Shown piece by piece: positions 1 through 5,796 of a stretch of 10,626 nt of DNA. A program made the translations under genes and the position numbers. The DNA is from Bacillota bacterium (GTDB lineage Bacteria; Bacillota; Clostridia; Acetivibrionales; DSM-2933): assembly GCA_030705945.1 (NCBI GenBank), contig JAUZPS010000122.1:1-10626 (forward strand), written 5' to 3'. Within the stretch, counting starts at the first letter, position 1, and every line of letters begins with the position of its first letter. Under the pieces are notes generated by a model. That model worked only from the letters and a program-made list of their open reading frames with translations, searched no databases and was not told the DNA's origin.

Positions 1-76
1 ACGGAGCAAAATAACGAACGCTTTAACGTTATTTTGCGATAGGCAAATGTAAAAGATTAATTGCTTTTTATATAGA
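1..76 (+). repeat. Dispersed palindromic repeat A, copy 1 (left arm outside window)
   Basis: These 76 bases match 4926-5001 with only two differences (positions 16 and 37). They contain an internal hairpin: caaaataacg at 7-16 pairs perfectly with cgttattttg at 27-36 across a 10-base loop. The stretch from 44 to 74 is the right outer arm. In the second copy this arm pairs with a left arm that here would lie before base 1. The near identity of two non-coding segments 4.9 kb apart indicates a dispersed element, not chance AT-richness. No coding capacity is seen, and whether it is mobile is inference. Confidence 0.8.
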
Positions 77-202
77 TAATAATTTACATATTTATTATAA
101 TAACAAATAAAAGAATAATAAAGCTAAAAAGTATTAAACTTTTGATTATGAAATGTAAAATTTATTTAACGATTTATATACACAATATGGAAGGAGTTCT
201 GC

Positions 203-598
203 ATGAAAGAAGTTACAGCTGCAATAATTAAAAAAGGCGATAAAATACTTATAGCCAAAAGGGCTCAGGGAGAGAAGCTTGCTGGTAAATGGGAGTTTCC
301 AGGCGGGAAAATAGAAAATGGTGAAACTCCGGTTGAGTGCATCAAACGTGAAATAAGAGAAGAACTTGATGTTGAGATCGAGGTTTTGAAATTTTACCAT
401 GAAAGCAGCTATTCCTATGAGCATGGTGAAATTAAACTTCTAGCTTATTTATGCAGACTTGTATCTGGTGATTTTTTATTAAAGGTACATAGCTGTATTG
501 AATGGATAAATGTGAAAAATTTTAATATTAACTCATACGATTTTGCGCCCGCTGATATCAGCATTTTGAATAAATTGATGTCTGAAGCGGATGGTTGA
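203..598 (+). CDS. mutT: MutT-like Nudix hydrolase (probable NTP pyrophosphohydrolase)
   Basis: This 131-residue protein is a compact single-domain Nudix hydrolase. The Nudix box is intact: G35-x5-E41-x7-R49-E50-I-R-E53-E54, with the following glycine replaced by Asp (EELDV), a common variant. The glutamates bind the Mg2+ that supports hydrolysis of nucleoside diphosphates linked to another group. The preceding KWEFPGGK segment and the length match the MutT/8-oxo-dGTP diphosphatase branch, which removes oxidised nucleotides from the pool. The exact substrate cannot be read from sequence. The ATG is preceded by ggaaggag, a strong ribosome binding site at good spacing. The gene stands alone, with over 150 bases before the next gene. 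A possible -10 (taaaat, 156-161) lies upstream without a convincing -35. Confidence 0.88.
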   Translation: MKEVTAAIIKKGDKILIAKRAQGEKLAGKWEFPGGKIENGETPVECIKREIREELDVEIEVLKFYHESSYSYEHGEIKLLAYLCRLVSGDFLLKVHSCIEWINVKNFNINSYDFAPADISILNKLMSEADG

Positions 599-670
599 GC
601 GATTCGTTAGGTTTATATGATAAATATTAATATTATAATTGTTCCATAGATGGTGGGAAGGTTTGTTGTA

Positions 671-700
671 TTGATATTCATTGCTTATATATGATATTAT
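671..700 (+). promoter_or_regulatory. Promoter of the ArsR-family gene
   Basis: A -35 ttgata (671-676) is followed by an 18-base spacer and a -10 tattat (695-700). A tg dinucleotide one base before the -10 gives an extended -10. The predicted start is near 707, about 54 bases before the ArsR start codon. Confidence 0.65.
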
Positions 701-703
701 TAT

Positions 704-719
704 TTCGACGATTATCGAA
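704..719. promoter_or_regulatory. Dyad at the predicted ArsR transcription start, candidate operator
   Basis: The sequence ttcga-N6-tcgaa is a short perfect inverted repeat covering the predicted +1 of the ArsR promoter. ArsR-family repressors commonly bind dyads over their own promoters. That this protein binds here is inference from position. Confidence 0.45.
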
Positions 720-760
720 GTATGCTTGTTCTCATACAATAAAAAGTAAGGTGTGTAGAA

Positions 761-1048
761 ATGGACGTTAAGAAATATTCTAATATCATGAAAGCATTGT
801 CCCATCCGAATAGATTGGAGCTTTTTCTAGAAATCATCAAGTATCAGGAAAAAGACTATGAGACAGGTGGATGCCTTATCAGTGAAATTGTAAAATATTT
901 TAATATTGGCGCTCCCACAATATCTCACCATTTGAAGGAATTATCTAACGCAGGGCTTATAACAACAGAAAAAAGAGGTAAGTTTCTTATAGCAAAGTTA
1001 AATAAAGATGTTATTCACGAATTGAACGGTATTTTTCCAAAATTATGA
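761..1048 (+). CDS. ArsR/SmtB-family winged-helix transcriptional repressor
   Basis: The 95-residue protein is a complete ArsR-type winged helix-turn-helix regulator. The N-terminal KALSHPNRLELFLEI segment is typical of the family. The recognition helix lies at about 51-66 (APTISHHLKELSNAGL), followed by a beta wing (ITTEKRGKFLIAKL, 67-80). Members sense metals, redox state or other small signals and leave DNA when bound. The classic arsenic/cadmium ELCVC motif in helix 3 is absent. The only cysteine is C38, in a GGC turn, so a three-thiolate metal site is unlikely and the signal is unknown. The ribosome binding site is aaggtg (748-753), 7 bases before the ATG. The gene appears monocistronic with its own promoter and candidate autoregulatory dyad. 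No metal-efflux or arsenate gene lies beside it, so its target besides itself is not evident. Confidence 0.87.
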   Translation: MDVKKYSNIMKALSHPNRLELFLEIIKYQEKDYETGGCLISEIVKYFNIGAPTISHHLKELSNAGLITTEKRGKFLIAKLNKDVIHELNGIFPKL

Positions 1049-1089
1049 TTTAACTTATAGATAGCCAGATGTAAACTATATGTTTTGTA

Positions 1090-1108
1090 ATAAACATTTT
1101 ACATTAAC
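1090..1108 (-). repeat. 19-base sequence shared with the hydrogenase upstream region
   Basis: Read on the minus strand, this segment is identical over 19 bases to 5196-5214, inside the dyad upstream of the hydrogenase operon. The match continues for three more bases with one difference. Here it lies between the ArsR gene and the ProX gene. On the plus strand, tgtaa and ttaca form an inverted repeat around an 8-base spacer at 1086-1103. It could be a shared regulatory site or a remnant of duplication. Confidence 0.45.
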
Positions 1109-1166
1109 TTTACAACTTGTTACCCATATACATTGCCAGAAGCTTTAAACACTTAACGGAGGAAGC

Positions 1167-1667
1167 ATGATTAGTACTCAGGAAGAATTAATACTAGAAA
1201 CATTAAAAAAATTGGATATCCCATACATCAGAGTTACGCACCCCCCTATTTATACAGTGACAGAAGCCAAAGAATATGGCAATTTTGAAGCAGATGGATG
1301 TAAAAACTTATTTTTCTATGATAAGATAGCCGACAAGCATTATCTTCTTGTAATGCTCGAGGACAAGAAAGCTCATTCGAATACTATAAGAAAGCAGGTC
1401 AAAGCAACAAGACTTATATTCGGAAGTGAAGAGAAGCTTATGCAGCTTCTCGGCGTTACGCCAGGGTCTGTAAGTCCTTTTGGTATAGTCAACGACCTCA
1501 AAAAAGAAGTTGTCCTATTAATTGACAAGGATTTACCAAAGAGCGAAAGAGTCTGTTTTCATCCAAATATAAATACAGCGACGCTTGTACTAGATTATGG
1601 CGACTTTGAAAAGTTCATAAAGTGGTCGGGAAATGAATACAGATTTATAGATGTAACTAAGGAATGA
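1167..1667 (+). CDS. ProX/YbaK-family prolyl-tRNA editing deacylase
   Basis: The 166-residue protein belongs to the YbaK/ProX aminoacyl-tRNA editing superfamily and most resembles free-standing ProXp-ala (ProX/PrdX) proteins, which hydrolyse Ala-tRNA(Pro) made in error by prolyl-tRNA synthetase. Supporting motifs are CKNLFFYD with the superfamily's conserved lysine (K46), the strand HYLLVMLEDKK, and GVTPGSVSPFGIVND (96-110), a hallmark of this branch. The length is normal for the free-standing enzyme. The ATG is preceded by ggagg at good spacing. It sits alone between the ArsR gene and the reductase, with no prolyl-tRNA synthetase beside it. ProX is well supported against the YbaK (Cys-tRNA(Pro)) alternative by the GVTPGSVSPFG segment, but specificity is inferred from family, not shown. 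Confidence 0.85.
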   Translation: MISTQEELILETLKKLDIPYIRVTHPPIYTVTEAKEYGNFEADGCKNLFFYDKIADKHYLLVMLEDKKAHSNTIRKQVKATRLIFGSEEKLMQLLGVTPGSVSPFGIVNDLKKEVVLLIDKDLPKSERVCFHPNINTATLVLDYGDFEKFIKWSGNEYRFIDVTKE

Positions 1668-1698
1668 TTGAAAAATTCCTAAATAAGCTGTGAAAAAG

Positions 1699-1719
1699 AT
1701 TTTAAATTAAATTTAAAAT
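1699..1719. repeat. AT-only palindrome between proX and the reductase gene
   Basis: Ten-base arms flank a single central base (attttaaatt and aatttaaaat), perfectly self-complementary and composed only of A and T. It lies just after the ProX stop and about 50 bases before the reductase start. It could be a protein-binding site or a weak 3' end structure. There is no adjoining T-run to make a convincing terminator. Confidence 0.3.
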
Positions 1720-1769
1720 TATTTATAGTTTACATTATTTACATATTAACAATGGAATGAGGGATTATA

Positions 1770-3005
1770 ATGCAATACAGAAGAATTAGCAAAAACAGTA
1801 ATGAAGCTTCTATATTAGGATATGGATGCATGAGGTTCCCGACTAAAAATGGCAAAATAGATATGGAAAGAACTGAGAAACAGATTATGTCGGCTATTGA
1901 ACGAGGAGTAAACTATTTTGATACAGCTTATCTTTATATGGGCAGTGAAGCTGCTTTAGGTAGTATTCTCCACAAGAATGGCGTCCGTGAAAAAGTCATG
2001 ATTGCTACTAAAATTCCTCCTTACCTTGTAAAGAGCAGGAAGGACATGGAGAAGATCTTTGAAACACAATTACAGAGGCTAAAAACTGATTATATTGACT
2101 TTTATCTAGCACATGCCCTTCAGGACATTAAGGGATGGGAAAAAGCCAAGGAGGTTGGCCTTATGGGCTTCCTTGAAGAAATGAAGAAAAAGGGCGTAAT
2201 CAGAAATATAGGATTTTCGTATCATGGAGATAAAAATGATTTCAAAGTCATTATAGATGATTATAACTGGGACTTCTGCCAGATACAATATAATTATATT
2301 GACGAGTCCAATCAGGCAGGCATTGAAGGACTCCAATACGCCAACTCGAAGGGAATTGGAGTAGTCGTAATGGAGCCTTTGAGAGGTGGAAGCCTGGTTG
2401 GTAAAATGCCTGAAGAGATAAAAGGGCTATGGGATAAAGCCGATGTTAAAAGATCATATGCTGACTGGGCTTTGAGATGGCTTTGGAGCCAACCGGAAGT
2501 GGGTGTTGTACTGTCTGGACTCAACGATGAAAGCCACATTGATGAAAATATAAAAGTGGCAAGCGAGATTAAACCAAATTCACTGACTGAGGCTGAATTA
2601 AAAATATTCAAGGAAGTTAAGGAAACCTATTTAAGGATTATGAAGGTTGGCTGTACTGGTTGCGCCTATTGTCTTCCTTGCCCTGCAGGAGTTAACATAC
2701 CGTTCTGCTTCAGCTATTATAACAGTAAGCATTTATTCAATAACAAACATCTGGTGTTTCAGTATCTCATGTTTGGCGGCGGAGCAACAGGAGGCAGGAA
2801 TTCCCTCGCTTCAAAATGCATAGAATGCGGCAAGTGTGAAAAGGCATGTCCTCAGCATATTGAAATCAGAAAAAAACTAAAGGATGTTAAGAAGGAAATG
2901 GAACCATGGTGGAGCGGCCCGTTATTAAATGTTATTAAGGGTATATTGAAAGTAAAAGGGTTGTTTTCTAGGGGTAAAAAAGAGGTAAAAGATAAAACCA
3001 TTTAA
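1770..3005 (+). CDS. Aldo/keto reductase with C-terminal [4Fe-4S] ferredoxin-like domain
   Basis: The 411-residue protein has two parts. Residues 1-285 form an aldo/keto reductase TIM barrel with the catalytic tetrad visible: D51 and Y56 in FDTAYLYMGSE, K81 in ATKIP, and H115 in YLAHAL. Such enzymes usually reduce carbonyls with NAD(P)H. Residues 290-365 form a ferredoxin-like domain with four cysteines spaced by two (C295, C298, C301, C304), plus C313, and a classic C350-x2-C353-x2-C356-x3-C360-P cluster motif. This fusion is a recognised clostridial 'aldo/keto reductase with 4Fe-4S domain' family. The iron-sulfur domain suggests electron exchange with ferredoxin or a flavoprotein, but the substrate is unknown. 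A basic tail of about 30 residues follows. The ribosome binding site is gaggga before the ATG. It is a single gene, convergent with the ATPase gene downstream. Confidence 0.9.
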   Translation: MQYRRISKNSNEASILGYGCMRFPTKNGKIDMERTEKQIMSAIERGVNYFDTAYLYMGSEAALGSILHKNGVREKVMIATKIPPYLVKSRKDMEKIFETQLQRLKTDYIDFYLAHALQDIKGWEKAKEVGLMGFLEEMKKKGVIRNIGFSYHGDKNDFKVIIDDYNWDFCQIQYNYIDESNQAGIEGLQYANSKGIGVVVMEPLRGGSLVGKMPEEIKGLWDKADVKRSYADWALRWLWSQPEVGVVLSGLNDESHIDENIKVASEIKPNSLTEAELKIFKEVKETYLRIMKVGCTGCAYCLPCPAGVNIPFCFSYYNSKHLFNNKHLVFQYLMFGGGATGGRNSLASKCIECGKCEKACPQHIEIRKKLKDVKKEMEPWWSGPLLNVIKGILKVKGLFSRGKKEVKDKTI

Positions 3006-3041
3006 ACTTTAAAAAAATTAATTATAGAATGATTTTAATAT

Positions 3042-3115
3042 GTTATAAATAAAGAGGATGTGGTTGTAACTCTTGATTTTGTTTGAGTTATTACTACATC
3101 CTTTATATTTATAAC
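3042..3115. terminator. Long hairpin between convergent genes, probable bidirectional terminator
   Basis: Two 31-base arms (3042-3072 and 3085-3115) are complementary apart from a few G-U or mismatched positions and single-base bulges, around a 12-base loop. The hairpin fills the gap between the stop of the reductase and the stop of the convergent ATPase gene. Position favours a shared transcription terminator. The following T-tracts are interrupted (ctttatattt), so efficiency is uncertain, and the length is greater than a usual terminator. Confidence 0.6.
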
Positions 3116-3118
3116 GCC

Positions 3119-4663
3119 CTATACGCATGGTGAAACAGTCAAAACAGCATCTTTTTCGACCTTGGCTTCGAAAATCTGCGTAGATGGTTTTTCATAATGG
3201 GTTATGCTTTCCGCGTTGTCAATAAAGATCGGAAGCGTTAAATTGCTTCTTGAATTGATTAAGTTAGAAATCTCAAGACCTGCGCGTATAGTTTCAGATG
3301 TGCTGATTACTTGCAATTCGCGGCCCTTATATAGTATTTCGAAGCAGTCTTTTAGTTCGTTGTTGCTTGGAGCAATTCTTTGAAAACGTATTGAAACATT
3401 TTTAAGGCTGCCGCGGATGGTATCGTATTGTTTTTCAGCTTTAATTGAATTGTACTGAGAAACCGCGGTAATTGATCTGTTATGTTGATAACGCTGGCTG
3501 TAAAGTTTTTCTAAATGATTTTTTGTAGCTTCAAGTTGGACTTTTGCTTCTTCAAAAGCGTTTATCTGGGATTTAAGAGCTTCGTTTTTTCTGATAATTG
3601 CGTCATAATCAGCCTTTATTAAGTTCAATTCATTTACAACTGATGAAAGTTCTTCCTGTATAGCGTTAGCCTCATTGGTTTTGTTTCTGGCTTCCTCAAT
3701 TTTTACCAATAGCGCTTCTTCATCTTTTTTCAAATCTTCAAGAGTTAGCTTCATAAAAGAATTGTCAGCTTTTAGCTTCTCTTCCATTCTGCGTCTTTCA
3801 TCTTCAGGTATTGGTTGATTGCACGTGGGACAATTTTTCCTGTATTGGGTGTTGTCTGAGCTGAGTTTGTTTTTCAATGACTGAATTTCCAATCTTAATA
3901 TTGATAACTTTCCCTCAAGGAATCCAGCAGAGTTATTTTGCATTGATGCTTTAAGCAGGTTTTCCTTTCTGTTTTCAAGCATATTAACCCTTGCTTTAAG
4001 CTGGTCTTCATCGATAAGCCCGCCTGAAGGAGCCTTATTAAGCTGTTCTTCTGCCTGTCTCTGTTTCTCTAACCATAATTTTATTTCATCCTCAACAAGT
4101 TTCAAATCTGAGCGCTTTTTTCTTATAAAAGCGTTTGAGTCGAAATTATCTTCTGAAGGAAGGAATTGACGAAGATCCGAATCAACTTTATTGACAATAG
4201 ATTGATGTGTTGGGAAAGGAAGTATACTCATTAATAACTCTCTTCCTTGCTTAGATGACAACCTTGCAAAATATCCAATCATAAAAGTTGATAAAAAGAT
4301 GTCCTTATCCATAATATAAGGCGACAAATCTGCTTCCTTAACTGGAAGTCCATCTAATAAAAGACGATAATTTCTTCCCGTATCCTTACTTTGCTCTCTT
4401 AAAAGGATATGTTCTTTTTTGAAATTATCTTCAAAAGTAACCTCAACAATAATTTTAGAACTGTCATCATTACACAGCAGGTATTCTGAAGATATTCCTG
4501 TGGCGGCGCAGCCGCAGAAAACCCAGCACAGGGCATCTCCTAAAGAGGTTTTGCCGGAGTAATTTTCACCCCTTATAATGGTGTGAGCATAAAATTCAAA
4601 TTGTTTTGGCTCATGAAAAGTAATATTTTTAAAGCCTGCGATTTCAACTTTCTTTATAATCAT
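3119..4663 (-). CDS. SMC/Rad50-like coiled-coil ATPase with zinc hook
   Basis: The 514-residue protein has the layout of a short Rad50/SMC-type ATPase. The N-terminal half-domain carries a Walker A motif G32-ENYS-G37-K38-T39-S40 after a typical opening (IIKKVEIAGFKNI). Glutamate/lysine-rich coiled coils (about 180-275 and 290-395) flank a CPTC zinc hook (C278, C281). The C-terminal half-domain has a signature-like segment (STSETIRAGLEISNLI, 454-469) and a Walker B LPIFIDNAES (477-486; D482, E485). Rad50 proteins are much longer because of extended coils, so this is a mini version. Such proteins usually act in DNA end processing, recombination or phage and defence functions with a nuclease partner. 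None is encoded beside it, so its role is unknown. The gene is monocistronic, with aaggtg before its ATG and a recognisable promoter. Confidence 0.85.
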   Translation of the reverse strand: MIIKKVEIAGFKNITFHEPKQFEFYAHTIIRGENYSGKTSLGDALCWVFCGCAATGISSEYLLCNDDSSKIIVEVTFEDNFKKEHILLREQSKDTGRNYRLLLDGLPVKEADLSPYIMDKDIFLSTFMIGYFARLSSKQGRELLMSILPFPTHQSIVNKVDSDLRQFLPSEDNFDSNAFIRKKRSDLKLVEDEIKLWLEKQRQAEEQLNKAPSGGLIDEDQLKARVNMLENRKENLLKASMQNNSAGFLEGKLSILRLEIQSLKNKLSSDNTQYRKNCPTCNQPIPEDERRRMEEKLKADNSFMKLTLEDLKKDEEALLVKIEEARNKTNEANAIQEELSSVVNELNLIKADYDAIIRKNEALKSQINAFEEAKVQLEATKNHLEKLYSQRYQHNRSITAVSQYNSIKAEKQYDTIRGSLKNVSIRFQRIAPSNNELKDCFEILYKGRELQVISTSETIRAGLEISNLINSRSNLTLPIFIDNAESITHYEKPSTQIFEAKVEKDAVLTVSPCV

Positions 4664-4707
4664 CTGAACACCTTTTTGAAATATATTATTATTTAATCTT
4701 TTACATA

Positions 4708-4737
4708 ATTATAGCGCTGCTTGGACTAGTATTACAA
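4708..4737 (-). promoter_or_regulatory. Promoter of the SMC-like ATPase gene
   Basis: On the minus strand, ttgtaa (4737-4732) and a perfect tataat (4713-4708) are separated by 18 bases. The predicted start is about 40 bases upstream of the ATG at 4663. Confidence 0.6.
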
Positions 4738-4756
4738 TATTTAGAAGTGATTTAGC

Positions 4757-4860
4757 GCGTTTTAAAAATTACTTGTTTAATTTTGTATGATGAAAACTCA
4801 TTATATCAAGTTTTTGATACGACCAGTTGCTAAGTTTTTTTTATGATACTGCCTTAACTG
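4757..4860 (-). repeat. Dispersed repeat B, copy 1 (inverted orientation)
   Basis: The reverse complement of this segment aligns end to end with 10110-10210, with small indels and scattered substitutions. The best conserved core is about 38 bases with two differences. It begins caactggtcg, continues through tcaaaaacttgatataatg, and ends in gtttt. Arms of cgtatcaaaaa and tttttaaaacg lie about 45 bases apart, less perfectly paired than in the other copy. It is non-coding. A tataat occurs in the core but no matching -35 is seen. Confidence 0.75.
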
Positions 4861-4867
4861 CGCTTTT

Positions 4868-4877
4868 AATGTAAAAT
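4868..4877 (+). repeat. Decamer aatgtaaaat (one of four intergenic copies)
   Basis: The same ten bases occur at 152-161, 4868-4877, 5199-5208 and, on the minus strand, 1096-1105, all outside genes. Repeat A carries the near match aaatgtaaaa. It may be a promoter -10 variant (taaaat), a protein site or an effect of base composition. Confidence 0.35.
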
Positions 4878-4894
4878 CTTTTTTGCAACTTATA

Positions 4895-5001
4895 TATATA
4901 AAAAGCACTATTAATCTTACATTTGACGGAGCAAAATAACCAACGCTTTAACGTTATTTTGTGATAGGCAAATGTAAAAGATTAATTGCTTTTTATATAG
5001 A
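4895..5001 (+). repeat. Palindromic repeat A, copy 2 (complete element)
   Basis: The complete element is a large imperfect palindrome. The left arm 4895-4925 pairs with the right arm 4969-4999, with 28 matched positions and two 2-base bulges. Inside is a second hairpin with caaaataac (4932-4940) and gttattttg (4953-4961). From 4926 it matches bases 1-76 with two substitutions. One of them (g to c at 4941) removes the last inner stem pair. The size (about 105 bp), terminal inverted arms, lack of coding and second copy fit a MITE-like or REP-like element. No target-site duplication can be assigned with confidence. Confidence 0.75.
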
Positions 5002-5105
5002 ATCTGAGATTAAAATTAATTTTACAATTTATATATAATACTGTATAAAAAAACCGCTTCTAATGCAAATTATTATATATAAATCGAGAAGAAGATATTA
5101 CATAA

Positions 5106-5134
5106 GCAAATGAAGTTAAAGCATCTTCATTTGC
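5106..5134. repeat. 10-bp perfect inverted repeat upstream of the hydrogenase operon
   Basis: The arms gcaaatgaag (5106-5115) and cttcatttgc (5125-5134) are perfectly complementary around a 9-base loop. No T-run follows on either strand, which argues against a terminator. It may be an operator or an RNA hairpin. Confidence 0.45.
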
Positions 5135-5173
5135 AAAAACAATATGGAATTTTTCAAGATTTATAAATCAGGG

Positions 5174-5227
5174 TATATGTTTCGTGATTTTAAATGTTAA
5201 TGTAAAATGTTTATCACGAAACATATA
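5174..5227. promoter_or_regulatory. 15-bp perfect dyad over the probable hydrogenase promoter
   Basis: The arms tatatgtttcgtgat (5174-5188) and atcacgaaacatata (5213-5227) are perfectly complementary, with 24 bases between. The central segment contains taaaat (5203-5208), a possible -10, so the arms would flank the core promoter, with the right arm at the start site. No good -35 is seen. A second possible -10, tataaa, lies at 5228-5233. The arms do not match the usual Rex operator (ttgttaa-N4-ttaacaa), although Rex is a known regulator of clostridial hydrogen and NADH genes. The binding factor is unknown, and an mRNA leader hairpin is the alternative. Confidence 0.5.
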
Positions 5228-5262
5228 TATAAAACTATGTTGAAGAGGCAGTGATTGAAAAT

Positions 5263-5772
5263 ATGACTAAACCACATGAAATAGATGTTTATGAGCCGGT
5301 TGAAGGGGAATTGCCCAAGGAAAAATTTGACGAGCTTGAGGCTTTCATAAATAGCCTTGAGAGTACGGACGGAGCGTTGATCGAAATTCTTCATAAAGCG
5401 CAAAATCTATTTGGGTATCTACCAAGGGATGTTCAGCTTTTTGTCGCTAGAAAATTAGGCATACCGGGCGCAGAGGTTTTTGGTGTTGTAAGTTTCTATT
5501 CGTACTTTACAACAGAGCCCAGAGGTAAACACACAATAAGTGTATGTATGGGAACCGCATGTTTTGTCAGGGGCTCGGATAAAATTCTTGAGAAGCTCAA
5601 AGAAAAGCTTCAAGTCCAAGTAAATGAGATTACGGAAGATGGGTTGTTTACTCTCAAGGATATAAGGTGTGTGGGCGCATGTGGCTTAGCGCCTGTAATC
5701 ATGATAGATGATAAGGTCTATGGTCGTGTAAAAGAGGAAGAACTAGATGGTATTTTAGATACATACCGCTAA
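5263..5772 (+). CDS. hydC: [FeFe]-hydrogenase subunit HydC, NuoE-like [2Fe-2S] protein
   Basis: The protein is about 169 residues, normal for NuoE/HydC. A helical N-terminal part (to about residue 75) precedes a thioredoxin-like domain whose four cysteines, C95-x4-C100 and C136-x3-C140, bind one [2Fe-2S] cluster. GYLPRDVQLFVARKLGIP and GVVSFYSYF are family hallmarks. In HydABC complexes this subunit docks on the HydB flavoprotein and stores or relays electrons near FMN. It opens a four-gene operon in the cytoplasm. The start is uncertain: a GTG at 5251 is only 2 bases after the purine run gaagagg (5242-5248). The in-frame ATG at 5263 sits 7 bases after gtgat, which can extend pairing with 16S rRNA, so I prefer the ATG. 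The gap to the next gene is 24 bases. Confidence 0.9.
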   Translation: MTKPHEIDVYEPVEGELPKEKFDELEAFINSLESTDGALIEILHKAQNLFGYLPRDVQLFVARKLGIPGAEVFGVVSFYSYFTTEPRGKHTISVCMGTACFVRGSDKILEKLKEKLQVQVNEITEDGLFTLKDIRCVGACGLAPVIMIDDKVYGRVKEEELDGILDTYR

Positions 5773-5796
5773 TTAATTGATGAGGATGTGTGGAGC

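Larger units (their letters stand above)
4664..5250. other. 587-bp non-coding region packed with repeats and dyads
   Basis: No credible gene is seen between the divergent ATPase and hydrogenase genes. In order the region holds the ATPase promoter (minus strand), repeat B copy 1 (4757-4860), repeat A copy 2 (4895-5001), an AT-rich stretch without recognisable features (about 5002-5105), a 10-bp perfect inverted repeat (5106-5134), and a 15-bp perfect inverted repeat (5174-5227) directly upstream of the hydrogenase operon. Confidence 0.75.

Noticed and set aside
4780..4840. Promoter activity from the tataat in repeat B
   Set aside because: The -10 is perfect in both copies, but no -35 resembling ttgaca lies 15-19 bases upstream in either, and no gene follows at a sensible distance.
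5174..5227. Canonical Rex operator for the hydrogenase operon
   Set aside because: Neither arm matches ttgttaa or ttaacaa, and the 24-base gap between arms does not fit the compact Rex dyad.
5788..5796. GTG start at 5788 for the small ferredoxin
   Set aside because: The gagg site is only 2 bases away. The ATG at 5797 gives a family-like N-terminus and workable spacing.
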